Source: Parietaria judaica (Eukaryota; Streptophyta; Magnoliopsida; Rosales; Urticaceae). Taken from it: a stretch of 64,000 nucleotides of DNA. Where the stretch lies: assembly GCA_954871525.1 (NCBI GenBank), contig OX940864.1, positions 13,324,001-13,388,000 of the forward strand, written 5' to 3'. This document shows, one piece after another, positions 11,107 through 21,205 of the stretch (position 1 is the first letter of the stretch; each line of letters begins with the position of its first letter). Under the pieces are notes generated by a model. It did not search any database and had not been told where the DNA came from. It was given only the letters and a program-made list of their open reading frames with translations. Made by a program: the position numbers and the translations under genes.

Positions 11107-11890
11107 AGAGTGATTGATGTAATTATCATCATCGAATGCGTCGGCATATGGCACTCGATAGATTTTCGGTTTAGAACACTTCAATATGCGACTAGCCCGT
11201 CTCGCCGAATAATAAAAAAGAAAAGTAGACGACTCGGATCTTGACTTCTCTTTCGAAGATTATCGAATAACCAGTAATTGCAACAATTCGTAAACGTGTA
11301 AGTGTATTTTTTTTAAAAGTTTCATTTTTTTTTTAAAGATGAAATTAATAGAATTGTTGTTTTTGTATGTGCTCACATTTCACTTTGTCTTTTTCTAGTC
11401 CTTACTTAAAGTTTGTCGTTTCATCGTGTGAAAGGATATATGTCGTTTTCAATTTTTTTTTCATGCATCCTCGTTTCTGTCGTTTTACTGTTTTCTCGTG
11501 TCGTTTGTCTTCACTTTGCTTTTTCAGTATATCTCTCTTCCTTACATTATTGTCGTTTCAATATGTGTAGGAATTGTCGTTTTTCCTATTTCATCGAAGA
11601 ATATCTCTTCTTTGTTTCTGAGTTCGTCTTCAACGTTCGACAGTGAGTTTGGAGATCGACGGCCATATCATCGCCATTTTCCGAGCTTGATCGTAATTCG
11701 TAAATATATTCGATTCATGGATTTTCTGTTGTTGATTTTAATTTTTTATACTTTGCAGCTCAGGTGTTTGATTAAAGTCCTCCTCCAATGGCTTTGGGAA
11801 TCATATCTTGCTTGATGAATTTATGTATAATCTGGTATTTTGTTTGATTTTTCTCTGCAGATTCGTTTGGAGCTGCTTAGTTCAGTGTTT
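11107..11890. other. 5' flank of the TBCC pseudogene
   Basis: Pyrimidine-rich sequence with repeated TGTCGTTT words. A good 3' splice site (TTTTTCTCTGCAG, ending about 11860) precedes the pseudogene start by 30 bases, suggesting the parent had a leader intron. No independent gene seen. Confidence 0.4.
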
Positions 11891-12905
11891 ATGGAAGACG
11901 GAGATGATGCTCCTTCATCCGTCCCAAACCCGGGTCAGTTAGAGCCTTCGCTGGAGAAAAGGCGTGCGCTCAAGCGGATCGCCACCAGGCTCGTCTGGAG
12001 AGCAGATCTACAGATCAGACCTGTCCTTCGAATCAACCTCGTCTTTTCTCCCCGCTTCGAAGACTCCAAACGCGCTATCGAGTCGCGCATTGCTCTGTGC
12101 CGACACTCGACGCAGCCAAAGCCCGAGCTCGACGCTGCTGCCGGGTCCATCTCTGATCTTGAAAAGCTCGTTGCCGAAAAATCATATGTTTTTTCGTCTT
12201 ACGAGGTCTGGCCGCTGCTCAAAGCCGTTTCGGAGTTGAGGCAGAGCCTCGAGATCTTGAGCTCCGAGTTGGTTCCAAATAAGAAATTCTCTTTCAAGAA
12301 CAAGTCCCGGAAGAAAGACAAGGATTCGGTGCACAATGAGGAAAGCCGACCCGATGCCAAGGCCAAATTCAAGGCTCCGGAGTCTGCGGTTTCCGGAACA
12401 AGGCAGGCAAGGTCTTGGTGAGAAAATTCGAGGGCTCGGAGATTGGAGAATTCACAATTTGGGCTTGGACTTTTGTGAGGTGAGGCTCATCGGTAGCGCG
12501 AGAGCACTGTTCATTCACCGGCTACGAAATTGTAAAGTGTACTGTGGTCCCGTAACGGCTTCGATCCTGATCGAGGGAGTTGAGGATTGCGTGTTTGTTA
12601 TGGCATCGCATCAGATTCGCTTTCACCATGCAAAACATACCAACTTTTATCTCAGAGTATAAAACCGCCCAATCATCGAGGATACCAACGACATAAGAGT
12701 GGCGCTGTATTGCTTGAAATACGAAGGTGTCGACAGAGATCTCGAGAATGCAGGCCTTGATGAGGAAATGGGAAATTGGGCCAATGTGGATGATTTCCTG
12801 TGGCTACGAGCCGTCCAGTCTCCAAACTGGTCGATTTTGCAGGAGAATGAGAGGATCGCGGCAATTACAATCCCGGTGTCTTGTATTGGGGGTGAGGAAA
12901 TCTAG
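11891..12905 (+). pseudogene. Tubulin-folding cofactor C (TBCC/PORCINO) pseudogene
   Basis: TBCC is the beta-tubulin GTPase activator that helps fold the alpha/beta-tubulin dimer; loss is lethal in Arabidopsis embryos. The start (MEDGDDAPSS), the middle (DSKRAIESRIALCR, SDLEKLVAEKSY, KKFSFKNKSRKKDKD) and the C-terminal CARP/TBCC domain (FCEVRLIGSARALFIHRL, then ILIEGVEDCVF, ASHQIRFHHAK, GNWANVDDFLWLRAVQSPNW) cover the full protein. They fall in different frames, however: shifts are needed near 11975, 12025, 12047, 12400 and 12465, and an in-frame TAA sits at 12660-12662. The gene is intronless in its coding part, as I recall for the Arabidopsis gene. Decay looks recent because residues are well kept. 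Sequencing error is possible but would have to be repeated. An intact copy should exist elsewhere. Confidence 0.85.
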
Positions 12906-13618
12906 GCCGGTTTTGAGTTTGAATCAATTCATGTCAAATTTTTTTTTTTATTATTGTAATTGGAACTTGGCGATAGATAAAAATTTGATCTTATTGTTAA
13001 TGGATTTGATTACTTGGATAATTTGTTTTGAACATGTTTAGAAAGATCATATAAAAACATATAAGGCCTGCGAACTTGCTCTCGTAACGGAATCTGTGAT
13101 TGAGAATCAAACACAAAACGAAGCACATGAACGAGTTCGATTCGTATAAAATAAAATTATACTAAACTGTACTAATGTGATACGTTCATACAACTAGAAT
13201 ATACTCATACAAAGTAATATTAAAATATAACTATACATTATAATGATAAAAACGCGGGGAATACAAATCACTTTCGAAAAATAAAGTGGTTGCCATCTAA
13301 GAAAAGTAAAAGACGAGAAGAAAAAAAGTGAGGAAGAGAAACTTAAATTAGAATAAAACTCTAATAGTATTAAAATTTACAAATACATCGAAACCTCCAT
13401 AAATTAATGCAGTTGAGACCGGAGAATTTTATTATTTTATCGAGTTTGTTAATTTATCTAGAGAACACTCAGTCATGTTAGAACTAGGATCATGCAAAAG
13501 TACTAAGTAGTATCTTATCGAGGTTATTAATTTATCGAGTATTACTTTAACGAGATTGTACGGTTTATATTTTTAAAATCAACCAATCCCAATTCACGAT
13601 TTTATTATATCATTTACC
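12906..13618. other. Intergenic with a degenerate MITE-like patch
   Basis: Mostly AT-rich. Around 13389-13575 the strings CCTCCATAAATTAATGC, ATTTTATCGAGTTTGTTAATT and TTATTAATTTATCGAG resemble a widespread plant MITE type with repeated ATAAATTAAT words. No clear ends or duplication. Confidence 0.4.
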
Positions 13619-13639
13619 GTGCGAGGACCGGAGTACTTA

Positions 13640-14166
13640 ATAATTACTACTCCTGTCAGTGTCCTCACTCACGATCGGATCGCACTTGAGTTTCGTCCTC
13701 TCTCTATTTTGGCTGAATCCATCGCCGTCGCCGCGGTCTCTCTCTACTTTCTCCCGTCAGGTCTGCCTCTCAATTCAAGGTTCCAATTTCTTTTGTTCCA
13801 GATTTAGGGTTTCTCTTCGTTTGTGTTTTGATTGAGCTGGAATTTTGTTTGAATTTCGGGGGCTGTGCATCGAGTTTCATATTCTCGGGGTTGAAGTTTA
13901 CCTCTTTGGCTTTGAATGAATCTGTGCCTCTGAGACGAATACAACTCCCAAAAGAAAAACAACCCTTCAACCTTGTCGGTTTTATTCGCTCCATTTTCAT
14001 ATGCGGATTTGCTACCAGGCCGAAACATTTGTTTTGTATGTTTGATCTTCTTGTTCAAGGATGTTTGTTCATAATCAGATTGGCTACTTTTTCTGATATG
14101 TAAAGTTGGAAACTTATTCATTTGGCTCCACGAATGCTTATGTAGCTGAATCTTTATATGTTTCAG
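13640..14166 (+). other. Leader exon and 5' UTR intron of the SAM-domain gene
   Basis: A pyrimidine-rich, moderately GC-rich leader (about 13640-13757) is followed by a possible donor (CAG/GTCTGC) and a T-rich intron ending in the TTTCAG acceptor at 14161-14166. Confidence 0.5.
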
Positions 14167-14754
14167 ATGGGAAAACCGAAACATAGGCACGGTGCGAAGT
14201 CGGGCGATTCTAGTGCTTCAAACGCGTTTCCGGAGTCGGATCCCGATTTGGACGTGCACGGAGAGAACGGCTGGGTGATTGTGAAGCAGCAAAGGGTCAC
14301 AATTCTGGTGCCTTCACTTCCTGCTATTGGTACATTTGCGCAGCTAAACCTAGAGCCGAGACAATCTCCCCTACCGGTTTCGACCAAACCACTGAAGCAA
14401 GCTCCGAGGATGACAATAAATCCGAACAAGCTTCATGGAGTATCTAGAGGGGTGATTCAGCCCCCATTATCGTTCCACGGCCGGAGCGGTCTTCCACTGA
14501 GCCAAGGGCTGAGGGCGGTGAACTTGGAGAGGAAGCTTCGGAGAGCCGGAGGGCTGAGCCGGTGGCTCGTGTCGCTGGGTCTGGAGCAGTTTGCGAGGCT
14601 TTTCCGGAGAAAAGGTATGGGGAAATTCCATGTCGCGAATCTGACGATGAAGAAGCTGAAGGAGATGGGCGCAAATGCAGTGGGGCCGCGCCGGAAGCTC
14701 ATGCACGCCATCGACTGCATTTGTCAGCCGCATTGCTTCGCGACGGCTTTCTAA
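14167..14754 (+). CDS. SAM (sterile alpha motif) domain protein
   Basis: A 195-residue protein whose C-terminal half (about residues 128-187) is a sterile alpha motif: LSRWLVSLGLEQFARLF, then KFHVANLTMKKLKEMG and PRRKLMHAIDCI. SAM domains mediate protein or RNA contacts; the role of this small plant-specific type is not known to me. The N-terminal part is polar and holds a WVIVKQQRVTILVPSLP segment also seen in Arabidopsis relatives. The start is taken as ATG 14167 because TTTCAG immediately precedes it, so a leader intron ends exactly at the start codon; the ATG at 14158 would lie inside that intron. A probable leader exon lies at about 13640-13757, with donor GTCTGC. The coding part is a single exon. 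Confidence 0.85.
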   Translation: MGKPKHRHGAKSGDSSASNAFPESDPDLDVHGENGWVIVKQQRVTILVPSLPAIGTFAQLNLEPRQSPLPVSTKPLKQAPRMTINPNKLHGVSRGVIQPPLSFHGRSGLPLSQGLRAVNLERKLRRAGGLSRWLVSLGLEQFARLFRRKGMGKFHVANLTMKKLKEMGANAVGPRRKLMHAIDCICQPHCFATAF

Positions 14755-15626
14755 AACCCGAAAGCCGGAAGTCAACTCTCCGAGACATATGGAATGGATG
14801 TGTAGATTTTGAAGTTGGTTGTACATATAGATTAGATGACTTGAATGGTGTACTACATTGTATATTCTTCTAGGTGCTTTTGCGCCTTTTAAAACTATTT
14901 TCATTCCAAATATTGACAATCAAGTGATGTCGTTTCTGTTAAAAAACGACATGTCGTATATGATAGATAAATCCTCCAATGAACGCAACAACGAACCCTT
15001 AATCTTTTCAGGTGATTAAAAGAAGAAGCAATCAAATCAAGGGGAAAAGAAATATATGGAGAAGATGTATTTATAGGATTACTAATTGGATTTATTGGAT
15101 TATTAATGAAGAATCTTTTACAATTTGAATTTAGAAATTTTTTACACAATTTTTAAAAATATCTAAATTTATTTTTAAAATCGTTTCAAAATAAAAATAA
15201 AAAACTAATTAGAAAATATTTTGTAAAAAATTATCCAGCACTTGGAAACTGGAATGTTCGAGAATCAACAGAATGCAGTCACGACACGAGTGATGAAAGG
15301 TCCAATGAGGAAAAAGAGGTGGTGGTGAGTAGCTTCTTTCCTTCCCCATAAAATAAAAATAAAATAAATGAAAATGAAATTAGCTGTTGGTGTGTTGTCC
15401 TGTGGGTGGGGAAACGAACAACACTATAAGTATATCCTTCCTCATCAAATCTTGGAATTTAGTTACAATATAATAATTAATTCAAAATACAAAATACAAA
15501 ATACAATATTGTATTGTATGTATCCACTCCAAGTCTCCAACACTCGGTGATCGGAGAATATATATATACATATATGATCGACGCCATTGACGGACCAGAG
15601 AAAGCTTCCAGAATTCTTCGGCCAAG
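14755..15626. other. Intergenic between the SAM and AVT3-like genes
   Basis: 3' flank of the SAM gene, then AT-rich sequence, then the promoter side of the transporter. Possible TATA elements at about 15424 (CTATAAGTATA) and 15558 (ATATATATA). Nothing else recognised. Confidence 0.4.
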
Positions 15627-17604
15627 ATGGTAGACGGAGAAGCCAAATCCGCCACGACTCCTTTCCTGGAGGCGCGGAATTCGGGATCCGCTTCGACGCT
15701 CCAAACGCTCGCCAACATCGTCGTCTCCATCGTCGGAACCGGCGTCCTCGGCCTTCCCTTCGCTCTCCGCGTCGCCGGGTGGCTCGCCGGATCCCTCGGC
15801 GTCGCCGTCGCCGGCGTCGCCACCTACTTCTGTATGCTTCTGCTCGTAAGTCCCTCTCTTCTTCCCCGACCCGAGTTACGGGATTTCCTCTAGTCAATTG
15901 TGAGCTCTAGCTTTCTCCATTGGTATTGCTTAGGTGAGTTGCAGAGAGAGGCTGGCGTCGGAAGACGACGACCCCGACGCGGCTCGCAAGAAGACGTACG
16001 GCGATCTCGGGTACGAGTCCATGGGAGTTCCGGGCCGGGTCGTGGCGGAGACGCTCATCTTCCTCTCGCAGTGCGGCGGCTCGGTGGCGTACCTGGTGTT
16101 CATCGGGCAGAATCTCTCGTCGGTGAGCGGCGGGCGCGTGGCGGCCGCCTCGTTCGTGGTCCTGCTCGTGCCGGTGGAGATCGCGCTGTCGTGGGTGGGG
16201 AGCCTGAAGGCGCTGGCGCCGTTCAGCGTGTTTGCTAATTTCTGCAACGCACTGGCGATGGCGATCGTGGTGAAGGAGGACGTGCAGCAGGCCGTGGCGG
16301 GTGGGTTCTCGTTCGGGGACCGGACTGCAGTGAGGCCGGATTTCAAGGGAGTGGCGATGGCGGGGGGAATGGCGGTGTTCTGCTTCAAGGGGTTCGGGAT
16401 GACCCTGGCGCTGGAGGGGTCGATGCGGGACAAGGGGCGGTTCCCGACGCTGTTGAGGCAGGCATTCGCGGGGATCACGGTGCTGTATGTGCTGTTCGGG
16501 TTCTTCGGGTACATGGCTTTCGGGGAGGAAACCAGGGACATTGTCACTCTCAATCTTCCCAGGAACTGGTGGGCATTGGCAGTTCAGGTATCAATTTTCA
16601 AGTAAATATAAATCGATACGGGAATTTTACGTGATTTAAGAAGAAGAGAGAATACGAAAGATCCGTACTTGGCCCCACAACCGGACCAAGAAAGCGGATA
16701 CGGCGCCACATACTCTCAAAAAGCGAACATTGGGTCTTATATATAACCTATTTAGCCAATAGTTGATACAAGAAAGATTAAGAGTGGAGTTTTGACATTG
16801 TTTTTCTTTGTGATTGCACTAAATTTCTTACGGTTTATTTCGCTTGTATTTGTTTTCTATAGCTTTAGATTAAGCTTTTGCTTTCTGAGCGTCTTGATCT
16901 ACACCGGAGTAGATTGCATTATATTAGCTTCGAATGTAGGGTTGAAACCAGGACCGGGGAACCTTATGGCCTTATTTTTCAGCTCGGTCCCGCTTTTTTC
17001 GTGCCTCCCAAAACCAGGTTTAGTAATTGAGCTAGAACCAGGCTGGGACGGGTTTCCGGGACCAGATGAGCTTAGTTTCCGGTTTTTTTTCTTCTACAGA
17101 AAAGCCTAATTTTCGGACCAAAACCGAGCTTAGGGAGGGATCAACAATTTTTCCCCAACTAGAATTTAGGGTGTTTTGACGCATTTTCTCTGTTGTTGGC
17201 AACAGATTGGCATGTGCCTGGGGCTGGTATTCACGTTCCCGGTGATGGTTCACCCCGTAAACGAGATCATTGAGGGAAGGCTGAGCAAGACCAAGTGGTT
17301 CCACAAGGACGCTATTCGAACACCATCGACAATAGGGAGGCTCGGGGTGTACGTGAGCCGAGCGTTGCTGGTGGTGGTGCTGGCGATCCTGGCGCTGTGC
17401 GTGCCAGGGTTCGCTGTGTTCGCGTCGCTCGTTGGAAGCACAGTCTGCGCTCTAATCTCCTTCGTCCTGCCTTCCGTCTTCCACCTCACAATCGTTGGCC
17501 CGTCCCTCACCCTCCCGCAGCGGGCGCTGGATGTTTTCGTACTCTCTTGCGGCATCATCTTCGCCCTTTACGGGACCTACACCACCGTGGCTGGCGTCGC
17601 CTGA
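15627..17604 (+). CDS. AVT3-type vacuolar amino-acid transporter (AAAP family)
   Basis: Three exons: 15627-15845, 15934-16587, 17206-17604, all joined in phase 0, giving 423 residues, the usual length for AAAP/AVT transporters. The family exports neutral amino acids from the vacuole. The first membrane segment has the family signature NIVVSIVGTGVLGLPFAL. Later segments include LSQCGGSVAYLVFIGQNL, FCFKGFGMTLALEGSMRDK, VLFGFFGYMAFGEETRDI and FTFPVMVHPVNEIIE. About ten to eleven hydrophobic segments are visible. Intron 1 (GTAAGT...TTAG) lies after residue 73. Exon 2 is strikingly GC-rich against an AT-rich window. Intron 2 (618 bases) carries a hAT fragment. The exact AVT3 paralogue cannot be told. 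Confidence 0.9.
16937..17110. mobile_element. hAT MITE fragment in intron 2 of the transporter gene
   Basis: TAGGGTTGAAACCAGGACCG at 16937 matches the inverted right end of the hAT element at 25543-26404 (TAGGGCTGAAACCAGAATCG). Scattered GGACCGGG and CCGGGACC words follow. The far end is not clear, so only a fragment is claimed. Confidence 0.5.
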
Positions 17605-17614
17605 TGGGCTCCTG

Positions 17615-17690
17615 TGAAGGATAGTGATGTAATTACACAATTACAAATAGCAGGTGACAATTATGTAACTACATCACACTATCCTTAAAC
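17615..17690. repeat. Short foldback just after the transporter stop codon
   Basis: AAGGATAGTGATGTAATTAC at about 17618 is the imperfect inverse of GTAACTACATCACACTATCC ending at about 17686, able to form a stem of about 20 bp with a loop of about 30 bases. It would lie in the 3' untranslated region. It may be a tiny MITE or a 3'-end structure. Confidence 0.6.
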
Positions 17691-18650
17691 AAGCTCTTAG
17701 GATTTTTATTTTTTATTTTATTTGAAGAGAAAATAGATGTGACAACCAAGATGATCACTTTGATTTTAGAATTATACCACTTAGGAGTACTCATTATAAT
17801 ATTATAGTTTCATTTAGTTCATAATTATACCATCCTATAATACCCTCAAAGGCTCACTAATTACATGTCGTTTTACTCACACTAACTTTTATATGTCGTT
17901 TTTTTATTTACTCATGCACGCCCTTCCTCTCTCTCTTTTTTTTTTTTTTTTTGAAACATGCACGCCCTTCCTCTCTGTTTATACTTTGAATACAGAAAGA
18001 AACACGTTTAATATATGTGATTTGACAAAATATAATTGATACAATTGTGAGTTTGTTTTCATCGCTTGAGGTTCGTAGAATCCAGCTCTAGTTATAATAC
18101 AATTCTGAAATCCCCTTTCAGAGAATATTGAAATAGAGATTTCTTCTTGTTATAACCGGTTAATACGACGTTTTATTTTAATTGTATTTTGTATCTATAT
18201 TTGTATTTTGTATAAGTTACAAGTATAACTCTTATTTTTATATAAATACATTTATAATCTATTAATATGATGTCTTATTATTAGTGTGATTTTTAATTAT
18301 TTATGTCTTATGGTGATAAGTAAGTAATTTTGAACTTATATCTTATATAAATAAATAAAAAATTGTCGAAATATTTAAAATAATTTTCCAATTTTTCTGT
18401 CGATATTTTGGCCATGCGGCATGCCCGTGAAATTTATGCGGTATGCGACATGTTTTAATTAATGACTTTCTCGTCGATATTTTTCGTTCGCATGTGGCAT
18501 GTCCATAAAATAAAAGAAGCGAAACAACATCGACATCGGCATTTAAAACCTTGATTACAAATACACATTAATCACTTGTTTAAACATTACTTCAATATTA
18601 TAAACATAATTCCAGGAGTCAGCTTCTCTTTATTCGATCTCATTCTCATC
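17691..18650. other. Intergenic, repeat-derived, no gene
   Basis: AT-rich sequence. Between 18400 and 18560, repeated GCGGCATGCC / GTCGATATTTT words and a TTTAAAACCTTGATT end resemble the border of a TIR element like the one at 8004-8598, but the partner end was not found. Confidence 0.35.
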
Positions 18651-18950
18651 AGTCTTCAGACTCTTATCCCTCTTCCTCGCCCTAGCTGCTCGTCTTCATC
18701 GCCGTCGTTTCTCGCGTTGCCGTTGGTTTTCGCTCTCGGTGTTAGTTGTCGCCCTCGCTGTTGGCTATCGCTCTCGTCTTCCTCGTCGTCGGTTCTCGCT
18801 CTCCTCGTCGTTGCGACTCGGTTCTCGCTGCCGCTACGACTTGGTCTTGGCCGTCATTGCGACTTGGTCCTCGCCGTCGCTGCGACTCACTCCTCGTCGT
18901 CAATGCGACTCGGTTCTCGCCCTCGCCGTCGCTGAAACTCTCACACATTC
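18650..18950. repeat. CpG-rich imperfect tandem repeat island
   Basis: Units built on TTGCGACTCGGTTCTCGC and variants (TGCGACTTGGTCCTCGCC, TGCGACTCACTCCTCGTC) repeat with a period of roughly 30 bases. All frames stay open by composition, and no known domain appears. It stands out as GC-rich in an AT-rich region. Confidence 0.65.
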
Positions 18951-19139
18951 CGTAGAAGAAAACGACACTCACATGTATAAATTTATACATAAAAAAAAAA
19001 AAAAAGCAACCAGAGCAAACACATACCTTTTATAAATAAATAAAATTATTACTATTGCGACGTTGAAATATTTTGAAAATATATTGGATACCGGCGTTAC
19101 TTGTTGCAATAGTTTCTTGATTTTATTTTATTTTTTTAT

Positions 19140-19500
19140 ATTAGGCATGACTTGGATTGAAATCCTGGCTTGACCACGGATCACAATAATCAATTCTAAA
19201 ACATGCAAATTTTAACTCTCTCTTTACTTTGACATATTTCTAACCACATTGAAATGAAATAGAATGTGTTGTATCACACACTAATGGACGTTTTTTCTGC
19301 CGTGAAGTTTCTTAAGCAACAATATGGCAGATAAATTAGCAAATGGTATTTTATTAGTATGTATTGACTATTAAGTATAGAAAAAATGTTTTTAATGAAT
19401 GTTATGAACTAGTTTACAGTTGATGAACTAAAAAAAATAAAAATGTGTCTAACAATATATGTCGCATTTCACCCGGAGGTGGCATTTCCCGGCTCCGTCC
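19140..19500. mobile_element. Two hAT end relics
   Basis: GATTGAAATCCTGGCTTGACCAC (about 19157-19179) parallels the right end of the 2527-9138 hAT (GAACTGAAATCCTGGCTCCGCCAC). A second end-like string, TTTCCCGGCTCCGTCCATC, lies at about 19487. No partner ends or duplications found, so these are treated as relics. Confidence 0.4.
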
Positions 19501-20000
19501 ATCACCAACCTAGCTTGAGTGATATTGATCCTTAACAATTAAATTCGCAACTTTTCTATCTTACAAGTTTCAATAATTCCAATATGAATAATGAATTATA
19601 TAATTATATAATATGATATAAGAGTGAATAAAGTTGTGGTGATGGAGAAGAAGACAAAGGTAATGGTCTTCCCACTCAGTCACCTTCAAATGTACGCTCA
19701 CATATTCACAACACGATTGCTTTTACTTTGCCTTAAACTACAAAGTCATTAATTAATGATTTCAACAAAAGTGGGAAGAGAAAAGGACAAGTTCTACAAC
19801 ACCTCCAAATCATCTCAAAGATTGCCCACTACTAGAGTTAAAACAAGTTATTCAATAATTGCAGGAGACTCATAATCTTTTTTTTTTTTTTTTTTTAATG
19901 TTTTTATAGGAGCGATCTAGTGCCAAAACATGACATGAGTTGAGAAGTGAAGTGGTCCCTCGTGTAAAATTCAATCACTTTATGCCAACTTTTATACTCC
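19501..20000. other. Intergenic, nothing recognised
   Basis: AT-rich DNA with a T run at about 19879-19896. No exon or element could be supported. Confidence 0.5.
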
Positions 20001-20016
20001 AACAAGTGTACGTAAA

Positions 20017-20114
20017 CGATAGATAGGATAGCCTAGTGGTAATTCCACACTACTTCAAAAGTAAAAGTTGTGGGTTCAATCCCCACATGCAGCAAAGCTG
20101 CCTTAAAAAAAAAA
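20017..20114 (+). mobile_element. tRNA-derived SINE
   Basis: A 98-bp element with pol III promoter boxes: A-box-like GATAGCCTAGTGGTAATTC (about 20027-20045) and a canonical B box GGTTCAATCCC (20072-20082), ending in a poly-A run (about 20105-20114). It is flanked by a 16-bp target duplication with one mismatch, AACAAGTGTACGTAAA (20001-20016) and AACAAGTGTAGGTAAA (20115-20130). Nearly intact copy, plus orientation. Confidence 0.85.
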
Positions 20115-20439
20115 AACAAGTGTAGGTAAATAAAGGAACAAGAAAAAAGTGTCACCTTATACCTTGCTAAATCATCGTAGTTGTTGTATAAAAAAAAAAA
20201 AAAAGAGAAAAGATTAGTTGTTGTAGCATGCTCGAACTCTTTCAATATAGTAATTTATTGACACCTATATATGAAACATAGAAAACTAGAAATGAAACAC
20301 GATTCCGTATCATTGTCTTGGTCTTCAATCAACTATTTATTACGATGCATATTTTGTCAATATTCAAATTTGCGTTGAATTCTAAGCGTCATATTTAGTA
20401 TCCATTTATTTGCATGTCTACTTTTCATTTTCGCTTTCA

Positions 20440-20735
20440 AGGAGCTGCAACTGGCGATGCTTTAAGGGAGCTTGCGACGTCTCGCGACGAGTGAAGGGGA
20501 TTCGCGATTAAGCGCGACTGGGCCAAGAAAATCGTGAACCATCGCGACCTGCAACTCCGTCGCGATGTGGGAGGCTTCAAGGGGCGAAATGGCGTGAAAT
20601 GGCTTCAAGGGGTGACCTGCAACTCCGTCGCGACGTCTCGCGAGCTGCAACTCCGGCGACGCGTCGCGACGCCGTTTTTGGCGATTTCGCCGATTTTGGT
20701 CGCGACGAGCTGCGACGCCGTGAGTTGCAGGTCTA
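20440..20735. repeat. CpG-rich repeat island
   Basis: Dense CG content with recurring CTGCAACTCCGTCGCGA, GGCTTCAAGGGG and CGCGACG words in an otherwise AT-rich stretch. Frames are open by composition only. Origin unknown; possibly the rump of a DNA transposon or a satellite-like expansion. Confidence 0.6.
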
Positions 20736-20739
20736 CATA

Positions 20740-20841
20740 ATCGTATACTGCCCTTGTTTAACTACCTCGAATTCAATTTACGGGTATATCATCGTATACT
20801 TCCCTTGTTTAACTACCTCGAATTCAATTTACGGGTATATC
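20740..20841. repeat. Tandem duplication of a 51-bp unit
   Basis: Two head-to-tail copies (20740-20790 and 20791-20841) differing at one position, both opening ATCGTATACT and closing CGGGTATATC. Confidence 0.88.
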
Positions 20842-20996
20842 AAGAGCGTAACGGATAAGATTTAAAAAAATATATATAAAGATATAATATCTAATAAAAT
20901 AGAAAAACAATTCCACACAAATAACATATTAATGTTTAATACACTACGAACTAGTCAAATTAACAATTTTATTAAAATAATATTTTATATGATTTA

Positions 20997-21205
20997 TGTT
21001 ATAAACTAAGAACAAGAGAGATTGAGAGATAGGGAAATAGAGAGTATTAATGCATTGAGAGTGTGTTACAATGACCACCCAAATCCTCTATTTATAGGGC
21101 TAAGGGAGATAAAGAATAGGAAACATAATAAATGAGAATATTACAATTCATGACTATAGTTGACTCTCTAATATTGACATCCACCAAATCTTGGTATTTA
21201 TAACA
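20997..21205 (-). repeat. 3' LTR (left) of the LTR retrotransposon
   Basis: A 209-bp long terminal repeat with TGTTATAAA/TTTATAACA termini; partner at 26770-26978. Confidence 0.88.

Noticed and set aside
11367..11815. Overlapping hydrophobic frames upstream of the TBCC pseudogene
   Set aside because: T-rich composition produces Phe/Leu/Ser strings in three frames. No conserved start or domain is evident.
15930..16553. A 207-codon minus-strand frame opposite the transporter exon 2
   Set aside because: GC-rich antisense shadow. The plus strand encodes clear AAAP membrane segments joined in frame to two other exons.
18576..19035. Open frames of 69-119 codons in the CpG-rich island
   Set aside because: Several frames are open at once because the sequence is a repeat with few stop codons. 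The products are Leu/Ser/Arg low-complexity without domains.
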